The position numbers were made by a program, and so were the translations under genes. The notes beneath the pieces were generated by a model that worked only from the letters and a program-made list of their open reading frames with translations, searched no databases and was not told the origin of the DNA. A stretch of 20,846 nucleotides of DNA from Apostichopus parvimensis. Its lineage: Eukaryota; Echinodermata; Holothuroidea; Aspidochirotida; Stichopodidae. Each line of letters begins with the position of its first letter. Position 1 is the stretch's first letter. Positions 1-8,478 of this stretch are shown in pieces. The stretch covers positions 110,113 to 130,958 of the forward strand of contig KN882640.1 of assembly GCA_000934455.1 (NCBI GenBank), written 5' to 3'.

Positions 1-75
1 GTTTCTGCCTTGTTTGATTTTCGTGAAATGCAAAAAGCATGATAGCTATGACATGGCTATAAATAGATATCAAGG

Positions 76-158
76 AGAGGGCAGTATCACAAATTTTGAT
101 CATCAAAATCTAAGCTATTGATGACATGTAATTTACACAAAGTGTAATACTGCCCTCT
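76..158. mobile_element. Very short MITE-like element with terminal inverted repeats
   Basis: The left end AGAGGGCAGTAT (76-87) is the exact reverse complement of the right end ATACTGCCCTCT (147-158). Pairing continues imperfectly inward for about ten more bases. The 83-bp element also holds an internal 8-bp perfect inverted repeat with a one-base centre (93-109). It has no coding capacity. I could not find a clear target-site duplication, so the superfamily is unknown. It could also be a hairpin at the end of a longer repeat. Confidence 0.55.
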
Positions 159-844
159 GTTGTAAAGTGAGGCATTAATTTCAGCATTGTGATGAAATAT
201 TATAACTTAGCAAATAAACCAGAAAGCCAGTAAGCTTTTGAGATTCCTTGCCGATACAATTTGCTCAAACATTCCACATAACTATCTGACTAAAATAGAG
301 AAAATTAGTTAAATATGTCCAAGAGTTTTTAAGTGAGAACCAGAAAAGATCAGAGATTTCCAGCTCTTATTTGTATCACTACCTTGTGGGCATCAACCGG
401 TAAGGATTTTATAATATCGAATTTTTTTCCAAAATGTTTCATTATCGAGAAAGAACAGTCCTCCTACATGAAGTATAGACAAATAGATGCATGAGTATGG
501 GGACATTTTGCTTTACCAATCAGCTCTGCCACATTGCAACCATCCCTTTAATAATTGTTATTAATAAATGAGAGGTTCACTTAACTGCAATAGCAAAACT
601 CATTTAGTATACATCATAGAGAAAATGGCCAATTTTGAGACCAGTTATTATAACCTGTTGACCCCTTGAGCCAATTTTGCCCCCCCCCCCCATTTAAGAT
701 AACCTATTGAAGCTCAGAGGATGAACTGTATGTTTTGTTGAAGACTTATGAAGCCCCTTGACAAGACTGAACTGAATTTCATCAAACTATGTTCTCAAAA
801 AGAAAATCATAGCATTGGAGAATTCATAGGTTAATTGAAGTTTT
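159..844. other. Left flank with no recognised gene
   Basis: AT-rich DNA with no convincing open reading frame on either strand. A run of 13 C residues lies near 680-692. I see no RNA gene or clear repeat here. Confidence 0.6.
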
Positions 845-1470
845 AAATTTGGAGTTGTCTTGTATACAAGGTTTTGAGACTTTCACACCTGTTGACTTCC
901 TTCCCCTTTGACCAATAGAGTTCTAATTGCATTCACCAAGCTAGATCTGCATACTAAGTATAAAGTTCAAGAGAGATGTTCTTCTTGAGTTATCATGTTT
1001 ACAAGATTGTGCAACTTTGACTTAAATGTTGACTGCAAATTTCAATAGGGTTCATCTTATCAATATGGGACAAGCTTCCCTTCTTGAGATATCGAGTTTA
1101 AAATGTTTCCACAGTTTGACCTCTGGTGACCGAGTATGAGCTTTTATCCCAGCCAAAAACAATAGCATCTGAGAAATAAGTACGTTGCATGTACATGCCA
1201 AGTTTGGAAGTCCATCCAACTTTTTAATATTTAGTAATATCGTGTTTAGAAGTTTTCACAGCTTGACCTCTAGTGTGACCATTGATCCCACCCACAAACA
1301 ATAGCACCTGAGAACTCAATATAGTGCATCCACATACAAAGATTGAAGTCCATCCAATATCCAGAATATTGAGTTATCATGTTTACGGGCCAAAGTGTCA
1401 CATACAAACACACACACACACAACATCGGGACCGCAATGATTCTTTTTGCTTTCAGCAAAGAATAAAAAA
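845..1470 (+). repeat. Degenerate interspersed repeat built of 85-150 bp subunits
   Basis: Four to five diverged subunits follow one another. Each begins with a variant of TTGAGTTATCGTGTTTACAAG (near 850, 1001, 1085, 1230 and 1370), followed by a TTTGACCTCTRGTGACC-like stretch and, in the later ones, a GTCCATCCAA-like stretch. The array ends in an (AC)n run (about 1410-1422), then a small hairpin (TTTGCT...AGCAAA-like, near 1448-1460) and AATAAAAAA. The layout resembles the 3' tail of a non-autonomous transposable element common in marine invertebrates, but I cannot name the family. Its last part, from 1239, is also the left edge of the LRR repeat unit. Confidence 0.55.
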
Positions 1471-1755
1471 TATCATAATTATTGTTGTGTTTATATGAAG
1501 AAGCATGAAAACTCTGTGGTAGGCATGATTACAGCTGAAATATTATAAGATTTGTCTTGAGGTTTGATGGATGCCGACTTCATCGTAACAGGGTATTTTG
1601 AAATACACTTTGAATAATCGAAGTAACGAATAACGGGAACGAAGTATTCTCTTTCAGCAAAAGAATAAAAAATATCATCATTAATGTTGTGTATATATGA
1701 AGAAGCATGAAAACTCTGTGGTAGGCATGATTACAGCTGAAATATTATAACTTAT
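1433..1755 (+). repeat. Local tandem duplication of about 204 bp
   Basis: The block from TTATATGAAGAAGCATG to AAATATTATAA occurs at about 1491-1549 and again at about 1694-1750. Both copies are preceded by the AGCAAA(A)GAATAAAAAATATCAT hairpin tail. Between them lies a segment ending in AACGGGAACGAAGTATTC; a third diverged fragment of it recurs at 2405-2455. In units C and D the corresponding DNA is partly collapsed (14222-14470, 20207-20455). No coding potential. Confidence 0.65.
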
Positions 1756-3072
1756 TCATTCCTGTTTATATAACATCTCTTTCACAGAGAACAGAAACAA
1801 GATAAGAAATTGTAACTACTACATGGACCAAGCAAGCAGTTCTTGGCATTTCCCCAGAAATTAGTCACATATGTCATCAATTTTGCAAAACATAAATAAA
1901 ATAGTAATACAAGGTATCAACCTAAGGCTCCAGTTTTTTTCCACTCTAAACAAAGGTCATAAGTCAGCTATGTATTGTATTCTTAAAGGGAGTGAAGACT
2001 CACGCAAAAGAATACCGGTAATCTGACCTAGTTTCAAATGAGGTATAACAGAAGTGTTAGACACCACCATCGATCCCAGGAAATATACACACATCTTGCT
2101 ACCGTCGGTAATTAGACACTAGTGTACAGTCAGTACATACAGCTGCGGTCAATACCCACAGCACAGTGTATCAACGATACAGCGATGGACATCTCAGGTC
2201 CAGCTAAAGATAACAAGGTATCACGTTTCATTACTGTCTGCATTTTGTAGCGACACAAACAAAGCAACAGAAAGTTAACTTTTTCAGATGGCCACACACG
2301 GTTTTGGGCGAGTTTTCAATGCCTTTAAGCTTTTGTAGTCCGGATTCTTTTTTCATAAAGAATTTGGTACAAATCAAACTTTTTGGGGGAATTCTTCCAA
2401 ATTTGAAATACAATTTGAATAATCTGAGTAACGAATAATGGGAACGAAGTATCAAATATTAACAAAAATTACAGCAAAAAGAGATGAATTAGGAGACTTT
2501 TTCTTCCCTTTGCAATGATTCTTTGCAAATATGAACAATGTCTCAGAATGTTGTTATTTACCAGACAAAATGTGAATTTCTTTGTCAGCTTAATTTTGAC
2601 AAAATTATCAAATAATCTATTTCTTTATTCAAAATGATGCTGTGAGATGATAATAGCTACTTTGATATAATTATTAATTAAACACAGAATATTCTAGTAA
2701 ATAATATAAAATATGATGCATTCAAATTATATGATTCTTTAACCTCTCCCCCACCCACTCGTAGCTTCACCCTCAGTCAAGGTCTGCCCACTCACTGGAA
2801 TTAAAGTCACAAATTATGCCTAATATTTCTTTTGTTTGACAGAAAAATATTCAGTTAATTATTTACAACTTTTGTTGCTACTGCACTCATAATGTCAATG
2901 AATATTCATTAATAACAGACAACTCATTTTTTAGATATTCATAATTTTCATAAACAAGTCTTTTCTTGTCCACTGAACAATAAGACTACAAAACTGAAAG
3001 TATATTTCTGAAATTCAAGTCATAAAAGCAGACCAGGCTTCATCTATAGTTGATATTGTTTGACACTGACAA
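1756..3072. other. P1 5' flank, including an insertion specific to unit A
   Basis: Bases from about 1756 to 2500 have no counterpart in units C or D, apart from the repeat fragment at 2405-2455. They therefore represent an insertion here or a deletion elsewhere. From about 2510 the DNA aligns with 14485 and 20470 onward. A perfect 14-bp palindrome AATGAATATTCATT (2897-2910) is conserved at 14859-14872. A 74-codon frame on the - strand at 2231-2455 lacks any support and is taken as chance. Confidence 0.5.
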
Positions 3073-3400
3073 GGTCATGAATATTCATATCTGTCCCATC
3101 GTTAACTGTCTTCAATTTTTGAGCAAAACATGAAGAGAGAAAGTTAATAGTAACAGTCTAGTTCATTAGCTGCTGACTGTTTTATCAGACAGTGGATAGT
3201 GTGCGTATGTTTTCATACACATTTCCTTGTAACTAATAAGCATTGTCACGGTCATGATATATTAATTTATTGTGCTATTGTTGTCTTAAATTTTTGAGAA
3301 ACATGAAGAGAGAAATTCATACTTAGTGGTATTCATTACCTTGTGATTGTTTTATCAGACAGCGGATAATGTGCGTATATGTCTTTTATCTAAAGTGATG
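3073..3400 (+). promoter_or_regulatory. Two-copy 177-bp tandem duplication just upstream of P1
   Basis: The first unit starts at GGTCATGA (3073) and the second at the same word 177 bp later (3250). Both contain TTTTTGAG, ACATGAAGAGAGAAA, TTTTATCAGACAG and GGATARTGTGCGTAT in the same order. The same two-unit arrangement precedes P2 (about 15035-15355). The pair ends only 60-70 bp before the start codon, so it probably covers the P promoter and 5' UTR. No clear TATA box was identified. The first unit contains the palindrome ATGAATATTCAT (3077-3088). A regulatory role is inferred from position and conservation. Confidence 0.5.
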
Positions 3401-3456
3401 AAGATGTCCTTCATAATTATTCAAAATTATTAATATTTCTTGAAGTCATAGTGAAT

Positions 3457-4509
3457 ATGGAGTTCCTTTTGAAAAGAGAAAACTTTTTCTTTTATTGCTG
3501 TTTGTTGATTTTTAATTTTGCTGGACTTTTTGCTGCAAATGGATCAGACTCTCATTGCAACTGGAATGAACCAGGTGACATTCATTGCTCAATGTGTGAC
3601 ATGTCTAATGGAACCAACTTGGATTGTAGTAATAAGGGATTAGAACAGGTGACTGTTAATGGAGGATGTTCCATCATTGGTTTGAATCTTTCTCATAACA
3701 AATTGTCAAAACCTCCAAATATCTCTGGGAGTCTGTTAATAGAATGGATTGACTTGTCTCATAATCTGATCAAGTTCTTGAATGCAGAGAATATTGAAAG
3801 ACTGAGAAGTCCTACCTTGGAAGTGATAGACTTCAGCTACAATGGACTTCTTATAATGAAAACACAAATTCTAAGTAAATTTCTGCCAAGTCTTTCTATT
3901 TTCATTCTGTCAAACAATCTATTGGCAACCAGCTATTTTGAGGTCTCTGACTGGAAGAGCTTACATCATCTTAAATTGCTGGATCTACGGAACAACAGCG
4001 ATCATGCAAGTATGAATATATCTACCTGTGACCTTGGGAAAGAAGGTGGAATTATTCTCCTAAATTCACTAAACTGCTCTCTCTATTGTATTGAGGCCTT
4101 TCTTCAAAATCATTGTGAATTTGATCATCTTTTTGTTGAATGTCTTGGTGGAGACACTATTGAGAGAAACTGTAGCAGGGAAGATGTGAATAGAACAATG
4201 TTACTATGTTACAGGGATGTGTCTACCACTAATGCTTCACCGATGACCACCTCAACAGGACACATGCCAAGTACCGTAACGTTACGAGTTTATTATTCTC
4301 CAGCTGGAATTTTTCTAATGCTTTTCCTGATGCTTTTCCTGATGCTTTTCCTGTTGATCTTAACTGTTTGGAAATGTTACCAAAGGAGCCAAAGATCTAA
4401 TCGGTATGACAAATGGCTTTCTGTGTATACAACCTTAAGGGCAGGCAAACAGTCTAAAAGATTATCACCAGTTTATGTAGATTTAGCTGGAAGTTTTCTG
4501 ATGCTATAA
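3457..4509 (+). CDS. P1: single-exon LRR type I membrane protein with two YxxL motifs in its tail
   Basis: Predicted cell-surface protein of 350 residues; ligand and partner unknown. The start is the ATG at 3457, because the in-frame upstream codon is GTG. Visible order: signal peptide with a hydrophobic core (residues 9-27); LRR N-cap with Cys34, 44, 47 and 57 plus an extra Cys71; about four LRRs with LNLSHN and IDLSHN cores (about 72-175); a C-terminal Cys cluster; a short Thr-rich stalk (about 258-270); a membrane helix at about 283-305 containing MLFL repeated three times; and a basic juxtamembrane segment with RYDKWL (316-321). The tail carries Y324-T-T-L (in ITIM-like context S-V-Y-T-T-L) and Y340-V-D-L, twelve residues apart. 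Several N-glycosylation sequons are present. No TIR or kinase domain. It faces M1 tail to tail. Closest relative in the window is P2. Single-exon status is inferred from the continuous frame. Confidence 0.85.
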   Translation: MEFLLKRENFFFYCCLLIFNFAGLFAANGSDSHCNWNEPGDIHCSMCDMSNGTNLDCSNKGLEQVTVNGGCSIIGLNLSHNKLSKPPNISGSLLIEWIDLSHNLIKFLNAENIERLRSPTLEVIDFSYNGLLIMKTQILSKFLPSLSIFILSNNLLATSYFEVSDWKSLHHLKLLDLRNNSDHASMNISTCDLGKEGGIILLNSLNCSLYCIEAFLQNHCEFDHLFVECLGGDTIERNCSREDVNRTMLLCYRDVSTTNASPMTTSTGHMPSTVTLRVYYSPAGIFLMLFLMLFLMLFLLILTVWKCYQRSQRSNRYDKWLSVYTTLRAGKQSKRLSPVYVDLAGSFLML

Positions 4510-4620
4510 TTTTTTTATATTCATACTTGGAAATGAAGGAGAAGACTAAAACGGTACGATAAGTGCATGGATTCCTGTGCATCCTCCCATATTATAAACA
4601 ATCTATCCATCTTTGGAAGA
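4485..4620 (+). pseudogene. Decayed second copy of the membrane-helix and juxtamembrane module, after P1
   Basis: From TTAGCTGGAAGTTTTCTGATGCT (4482-4504) the DNA repeats the start of P1's own membrane-helix module (from 4302). It continues through GGAAATG and CTAAAACGGTACGATAAG, a relic of the RYDKW codons. The first codons are still used as the end of P1 (LAGSFLML, then stop). After that the copy is broken by frame changes and by an insertion at KW. The same relic lies in better condition after P2 at 16485-16650. It is a partial tandem duplication of about 160 bp. Confidence 0.6.
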
Positions 4621-5549
4621 CCCTCAAAGAAAAAAACAATCTTATCAATAGACTTGGGTTTAAGGTCAAGTCCAATATTATCTAGAGCAAATGAAGCTGA
4701 GAGGAGACTTGTTTATCAAGCTGTTATGATCGTTTGATTTTAGCCACCTTTTGCAGTTCATTTATGCCCTCATGTCCAGTAGAATCAATTTTTAGCCCTT
4801 AATTAAGACTTTGCAGTAACAGCAAAATTTTGAATTGGTGTAATATATTTTAACTCATCTTGTTTAAAAATTTAAAAATATCTATTATCGATTTTTAGTC
4901 CTTCTTCGATGACATACCCAAGCAAACAAAATGTTACTGTGCAAACTCACACTAACAATCACCGATGCCACAATCTGTGCACTTCAGTGCGGAAAGCTTA
5001 ATGATGGATTGCTCGGCGTGCACTTTCATTTAAAACTAAGTACTTACTTTTAGGTTAATAGTTGCCATGGACCTCCGTAGATCAGATTTATATTTTATTA
5101 CAGGTCATTCAGTTTTTCTCAGGTCAGAAATATTCAGTGCTCACATGAAGCAGCGAATGGTATTCTATTAATAACCAACTTTTAAATAAATTATTTTTCT
5201 CATACCTTGTGTTATTTTCAATATTTTTGTGTCGTTTGTCTAAAATTGCAGTTTTCTCTATTGTTCATCTTCAAGCAAGGATTCCTTACTATTTTCATCA
5301 TCATCTACTCAGTCCACTATATACAAGACTACAAATATACCACTGACTATTCCAAATTAAAGCTAGTATTAATTAAATTTTAAATATTAAATAATTATAG
5401 ATTAGTCATGGAAGCTGTAACCATCCACACACTATATGTCACATATGTAGGCCAATCAAAGTGACTAGTGTTGTAAGGTTATTTTGGAAGTCAAAATCCT
5501 CTCTGCCACTTCTAAAATAGATCGATGGTTGGCATATGCACCTGCACCT
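4621..5549. other. Highly conserved non-coding P/M spacer, P side (unit A)
   Basis: No coding frame stands out. This stretch matches unit C (about 16660-17545) with few substitutions and small indels. In roughly 4740-5160 I see about eight substitutions and one 7-9 base indel. That is clearly fewer than in the P coding sequences beside it. AATAAA at 5185-5190 (matched at 17189-17194) is a possible poly(A) signal but lies far from the stop codon. Stretches such as TTTAAAAATTTAAAAATATC are simple AT-rich DNA. Confidence 0.5.
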
Positions 5550-5870
5550 ATATAGGCTACCATTCCCTATGCAATCGACAAATTTTCGAACATTTTTAAC
5601 TCATTTTGACTCATAATGTTTTAATGACCATTCATTATCAGGGTCATTTTCAAAATTCATGTCGATGATTGTGTACCGCATAGTCAATAGTTCACAGTAA
5701 CTCCACGAGGCTGGTTGCACTTGCGGAAATGAACCGTCCCTGTGAGAGGCAATCTCTAAGCATTAAAGGGGAAGACTGTAAACAGGGTTGTGTTGACAGT
5801 TAGCGGGTATACATTTACATCTGTAAGATTTTTGAATCTATTGATGACAATATAACCACTGGCTATTTCG
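5550..5870 (-). repeat. Spacer element 'X' (unit A copy), also present inverted at 10949-11990
   Basis: Read on the - strand, this segment aligns with + strand DNA at 10953-11300 and 11340-11990. Shared words in order are AGCCAGNGGTTATNTT, ACAGATGTNAATGTATACCC, AGAGATTGCCTCT, ACTATTGACTAT, CATTAAAACATTATGA and GATTGCATA. The direct-orientation copy in unit C is about 17545-17865. A - strand frame reads NLTDVNVYP in the middle. A similar in-frame NLTDVNVYP is recovered in the inverted copy at about 10999-11033. An ancient coding origin is possible but the copies carry stops and frameshifts. Confidence 0.55.
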
Positions 5871-6006
5871 ATCTTCTTCAAACATAATGACTGACAGCTT
5901 TGAACTTGAGTGGTTGATTTTGTTTGTTTGATTGTCTTCTCCATTATGAGTACTCAATTTCATATTATGAACAAACTCTGGCAAAGATACAATGCTTTTC
6001 AAGGTG
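5838..6006 (-). other. Possible 3' exon or relic downstream of M1 (unit A)
   Basis: On the - strand a strong acceptor-like tract, CTTACCTCCTGTAG (6007-6020), is followed by an open frame of about 55 codons ending in TAG at 5838. It encodes a polar peptide with NHSSSK, FEED and a final YCHQ. The unit C copy (17833-18001) is open over the whole length with no indel. Between the copies I count eight changed residues and two silent changes. It could be an alternative tail exon for the M genes, using for example AAG|GTATGA in the RYDKW codons as donor. It could equally be chance: the same bases read on + give a GAG|GTAAGT donor-like site. Nothing in the sequence proves splicing. Confidence 0.22.
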
Positions 6007-6009
6007 CTA

Positions 6010-6508
6010 CAGGAGGTAAGTTGTAAAAGTACTCCTACAAGCAGTGCCAATAGTATTTGTCACATGATCTGTTGAGGTGGTCAACAGTGGAGCACTCAAA
6101 CAGCTAACTTTGTGCAAAAGATACCCAACACTTAAGAATTCAAATTGTGGAGATTGCTTCGTCTATCATGTGTCACTAGCATGGAAGGTTGGTTTGGGAA
6201 TAGTGAAAAATGAACCATGGCCAGATGGGTCGTAGATGGAATAACTACAAAACTGTTGGAGGTTAAGAATATTCAAAGTGGAAATAAAAATGTTTTGCTC
6301 GTTCTGAGCTATTAAAATTAATTTACTTTGACTTTGAACCAAGTGCAATTAGTGAATGCAACAATGGATCGAACAAGCGGTTGTCATTCTTTTCAGAAGT
6401 AAACTAAATAACTGCCATCTGTTTTACCTCCTATTTTAATTCTCTACTTTTTGTATCTAAGCATACATGTATCAAGTTCTTAAGTGTCCTACTATCTGTT
6501 GCAAGATT
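6010..6508. other. M1 3' flank
   Basis: Non-coding DNA shared by the three M genes (12011-12627, 18005-18522), with several deletions distinguishing the copies. A clear AATAAA poly(A) signal on the - strand is present in M2 and M3 but is AGTAAA here (complement at about 6322-6327). A short - strand frame at 6166-6348 is not conserved and is rejected. Confidence 0.5.
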
Positions 6509-7726
6509 CTAGGGTTGAGCCAGAGGTGTCAATTCAACATCAGTGGCACCATCTTCCTGGTCTCCTGGGGATGTGAGATCACCAAAACGGTGTGAAACGT
6601 ATGTTCTTGGAACTACATCAGGACTTCTATTCTTAGGAGTATAAACAGCCAGCCATTTGTCATACCTTTTGTGAATTCTTCTTTGTTTACAGTATTTCCA
6701 TCCCCGGTAAAGAGTTGCACATATCAAAGCTGTTACCACAATACCAGTTAATATGAAGACTATATACAATGGATCTGTAAAGGAGACAGGGGTTGTTCCA
6801 TTTCCATTGTCTTCCCCAGATGAATCACTAGAAGTAGTGTAGGCAATTTCAGAGTGACTTTCTTTATTCCTTGATAGGGTTGACACTTCTAGCGATGGTT
6901 CAGAAGTAATTGTTGAATTCATCTTGCAAAACAAACTCCCTCTTCCTCTGAAATTCTCAGGCTCTTGGGACACTGGACAAACAGTGGAATCATTAAGCCA
7001 TGCAAATGGATGGCTGCCATTATCAACACATTGAATAATGAATTCATAATATTCACAGATATGTTCCAAGTTAGAAGGATAATAATAATTACAAGGGCTA
7101 CAGACTTGACTAATGTTGCCTGACCTGTAGATTGTCTTACTCTCTGAAAGGCTGTAGCTTGCATTTCCACACTCACTTCCTTCACTATAGTTCTTGTTAA
7201 TTGATGAAAGGTGAAGCCATTTAAAGTCACCAAAGTTCTGGACATATCCTAGAGGATTATCTGACAATTCCATTATCTGAAGATCCAATAAAACATCACT
7301 TACTAATTCAAAACTTTGAATATTTAAGATCCGATTATGATTTAATAACAAAACCTTTAATCTTTGATGTTTCAGTTGTTTTAGAACACTTTTCCCCAGA
7401 ATTTTTATATTATTGTGTGATAAGTCCATCCACTCTACCTTTAATGAGGTACCTAACTGTGGTACATCTTTCAACAAATTTGAAGAGAGATTTAACAACA
7501 TCAATGAGCAATTGCCTTCCACAGAAATGTTTGTAAGCATCAGTTTACTACAATCCAGATATTTTCCATTCGGTAAAGTTTCAAGTTGACACTCGGAACA
7601 ATGTTGTTCCCAGTTACACGAATCAGCCAATATTGTAGAAACAGTTCCATTAATATCAGAAGCATAAACCAGCAAAAATGCTGGTAGAAGAAAAGTAAAA
7701 TACATTAGCAGAGCTGAAGTTATCAT
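6509..7726 (-). CDS. M1: single-exon LRR type I membrane protein with the full-length M tail
   Basis: Predicted surface protein of 405 residues. The start is the ATG whose complement is 7724-7726; it opens directly into a signal peptide (1-22). The frame continues upstream to 7840 but only with non-ATG starts. Order: LRR N-cap with Cys37, 43, 46 and 59 plus Cys73; LRRs with LLNLSSN, WMDLSHNN, LLLNHN and MELSDN cores (about 75-180); a C-terminal cluster beginning CSPC; a Ser/Thr/Glu-rich stalk; a membrane helix at about 320-340; and a 65-residue tail with RYDKWL (354-359) and an acidic, proline-containing end (TPLAQP). The tail is the ancestral form, because the DNA coding for its end and stop is still visible beyond the new stops of M2 and M3. 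Many N-glycosylation sequons. No TIR domain. It is paralogous to the P genes across the cap, LRRs and RYDKWL. Role in recognition is inferred. Confidence 0.87.
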   Translation of the reverse strand: MITSALLMYFTFLLPAFLLVYASDINGTVSTILADSCNWEQHCSECQLETLPNGKYLDCSKLMLTNISVEGNCSLMLLNLSSNLLKDVPQLGTSLKVEWMDLSHNNIKILGKSVLKQLKHQRLKVLLLNHNRILNIQSFELVSDVLLDLQIMELSDNPLGYVQNFGDFKWLHLSSINKNYSEGSECGNASYSLSESKTIYRSGNISQVCSPCNYYYPSNLEHICEYYEFIIQCVDNGSHPFAWLNDSTVCPVSQEPENFRGRGSLFCKMNSTITSEPSLEVSTLSRNKESHSEIAYTTSSDSSGEDNGNGTTPVSFTDPLYIVFILTGIVVTALICATLYRGWKYCKQRRIHKRYDKWLAVYTPKNRSPDVVPRTYVSHRFGDLTSPGDQEDGATDVELTPLAQP

Positions 7727-7854
7727 CTTGCTAAATACATCAAGGCTCAAAATGTCAAAAGATTTAAGATAAGTATATATCTCACTTTTCAATTTCAACT
7801 TTACCTTACAGTTTACTGATCTCTTGTGACTATGCCACACACAATCCTTTCACC

Positions 7855-7996
7855 TTTATAATGTTGGTTTGCCTGCAACAGTCATTGTCTATGTCAAAAC
7901 AGCAATTAACATTGCCTTTGTCCGTATTTGGTCTTTTATTCCATTTTCTTTCGCTTTGTATCAGTCAATGAGGAAAGTGAAAGTTGCAGTGAAAGT
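7855..7996 (-). promoter_or_regulatory. M1 promoter: TATA box and IRF/ISRE-like elements
   Basis: TATAAA reads on the - strand (complement 7855-7860), about 130 bases before the ATG. Farther upstream lie GAAAGTGAAA (7973-7982), a second GTGAAAGT (7989-7996) and, on the opposite strand, GCGAAAGAAAA (complement 7944-7954). GAAANNGAAA is the known IRF/ISRE core. The arrangement is kept in M2 and M3, with GAAAGGGAAAG in place of the first motif. Binding by an IRF-like factor is inferred. A short 5' UTR intron is possible, with AAG|GTAAAG near 7804 as donor and a TTTTGAG or TTTAG acceptor just before the ATG; I rate it weakly. Confidence 0.45.
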
Positions 7997-8024
7997 CACA
8001 GATTAAGTGATTTAACTGGAAATC

Positions 8025-8478
8025 AACTGAACAAATTATTCTGAAACTGATATTTATACCAGAGTCATGCCACCGCAGGTTGAGGTATTAGTAGCTTGTC
8101 TTATATAACGAAACTTACAACAACAAAAAACATAAACTGAATGAGCCAGTCTCTGAAAGGAATACATTATACTGCCACACAAAAACCGTTTATCCAACCG
8201 TATACAAGCAACATATGGCATCTAGCCAACAATTTTCCAAACCTATCAAATATGTACTCAAATTAAAATTTGTAATTTATCAATCCAAGTACACCAACTA
8301 GCTGCCATCCTAAAAATTTTAAATGAATATGATATGACTATCAATATTTTGTTGCCAGATACATTTCATATACACCCTCCAGTAGCAAATTCAAAACTTC
8401 ATGTGTTTACTTTATTGCTTGAAATGAGCATTGACTAATTCAAGCAAATTTATGAAACTGATGAGAGTTTTTCAAATC
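8025..8478. other. Non-unit DNA with no recognised feature
   Basis: Similarity to the M2 and M3 promoter flanks ends at 8024. The sequence up to the minisatellite is AT-rich and contains no convincing frame, RNA gene or repeat that I recognise. Confidence 0.5.

Larger units (their letters stand above)
1239..8024. repeat. Segmental duplication unit A (genes P1 and M1)
   Basis: This interval aligns with 14025-20009 over almost all its length: repeat tail, P upstream region, P gene, spacer, M gene and M promoter. The left edge is set at the ATCGTGTTTAGAAG shared with 14025 and 20010. The right edge is set where similarity to the other M promoters stops, just after GAAATC. Compared with unit C, unit A has about 800 extra bases between 1690 and 2500. 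The unit's P and M genes have facing 3' ends. Confidence 0.8.

Noticed and set aside
2384-2398. NF-kB-like GGGGGAATTCTTCC
   Set aside because: It does not fit the consensus spacing exactly, lies over 1 kb from P1 and is absent from the other units.
6919-7245. 108-codon alternative frame inside M1 (also 13050-13259 and 18912-19238)
   Set aside because: It is a shadow of the M coding sequence in another frame; length varies between copies and it has no independent support.
7201-7680. Diversifying selection in the M1/M3 cap and LRR region
   Set aside because: A hand count gave about eight replaced codons and six silent changes, which is not an excess of replacements. I therefore make the claim only, and weakly, for the P genes.
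6509-7726. Toll-like receptor gene
   Set aside because: Only about four LRRs and no TIR domain; the tail is short, with no match to TIR box motifs.
7727-7840. Longer N-terminus for M1
   Set aside because: The extension has only a GTG start, is not shared at the same length by M2 and M3, and would bury the clear signal peptide that begins at the ATG.
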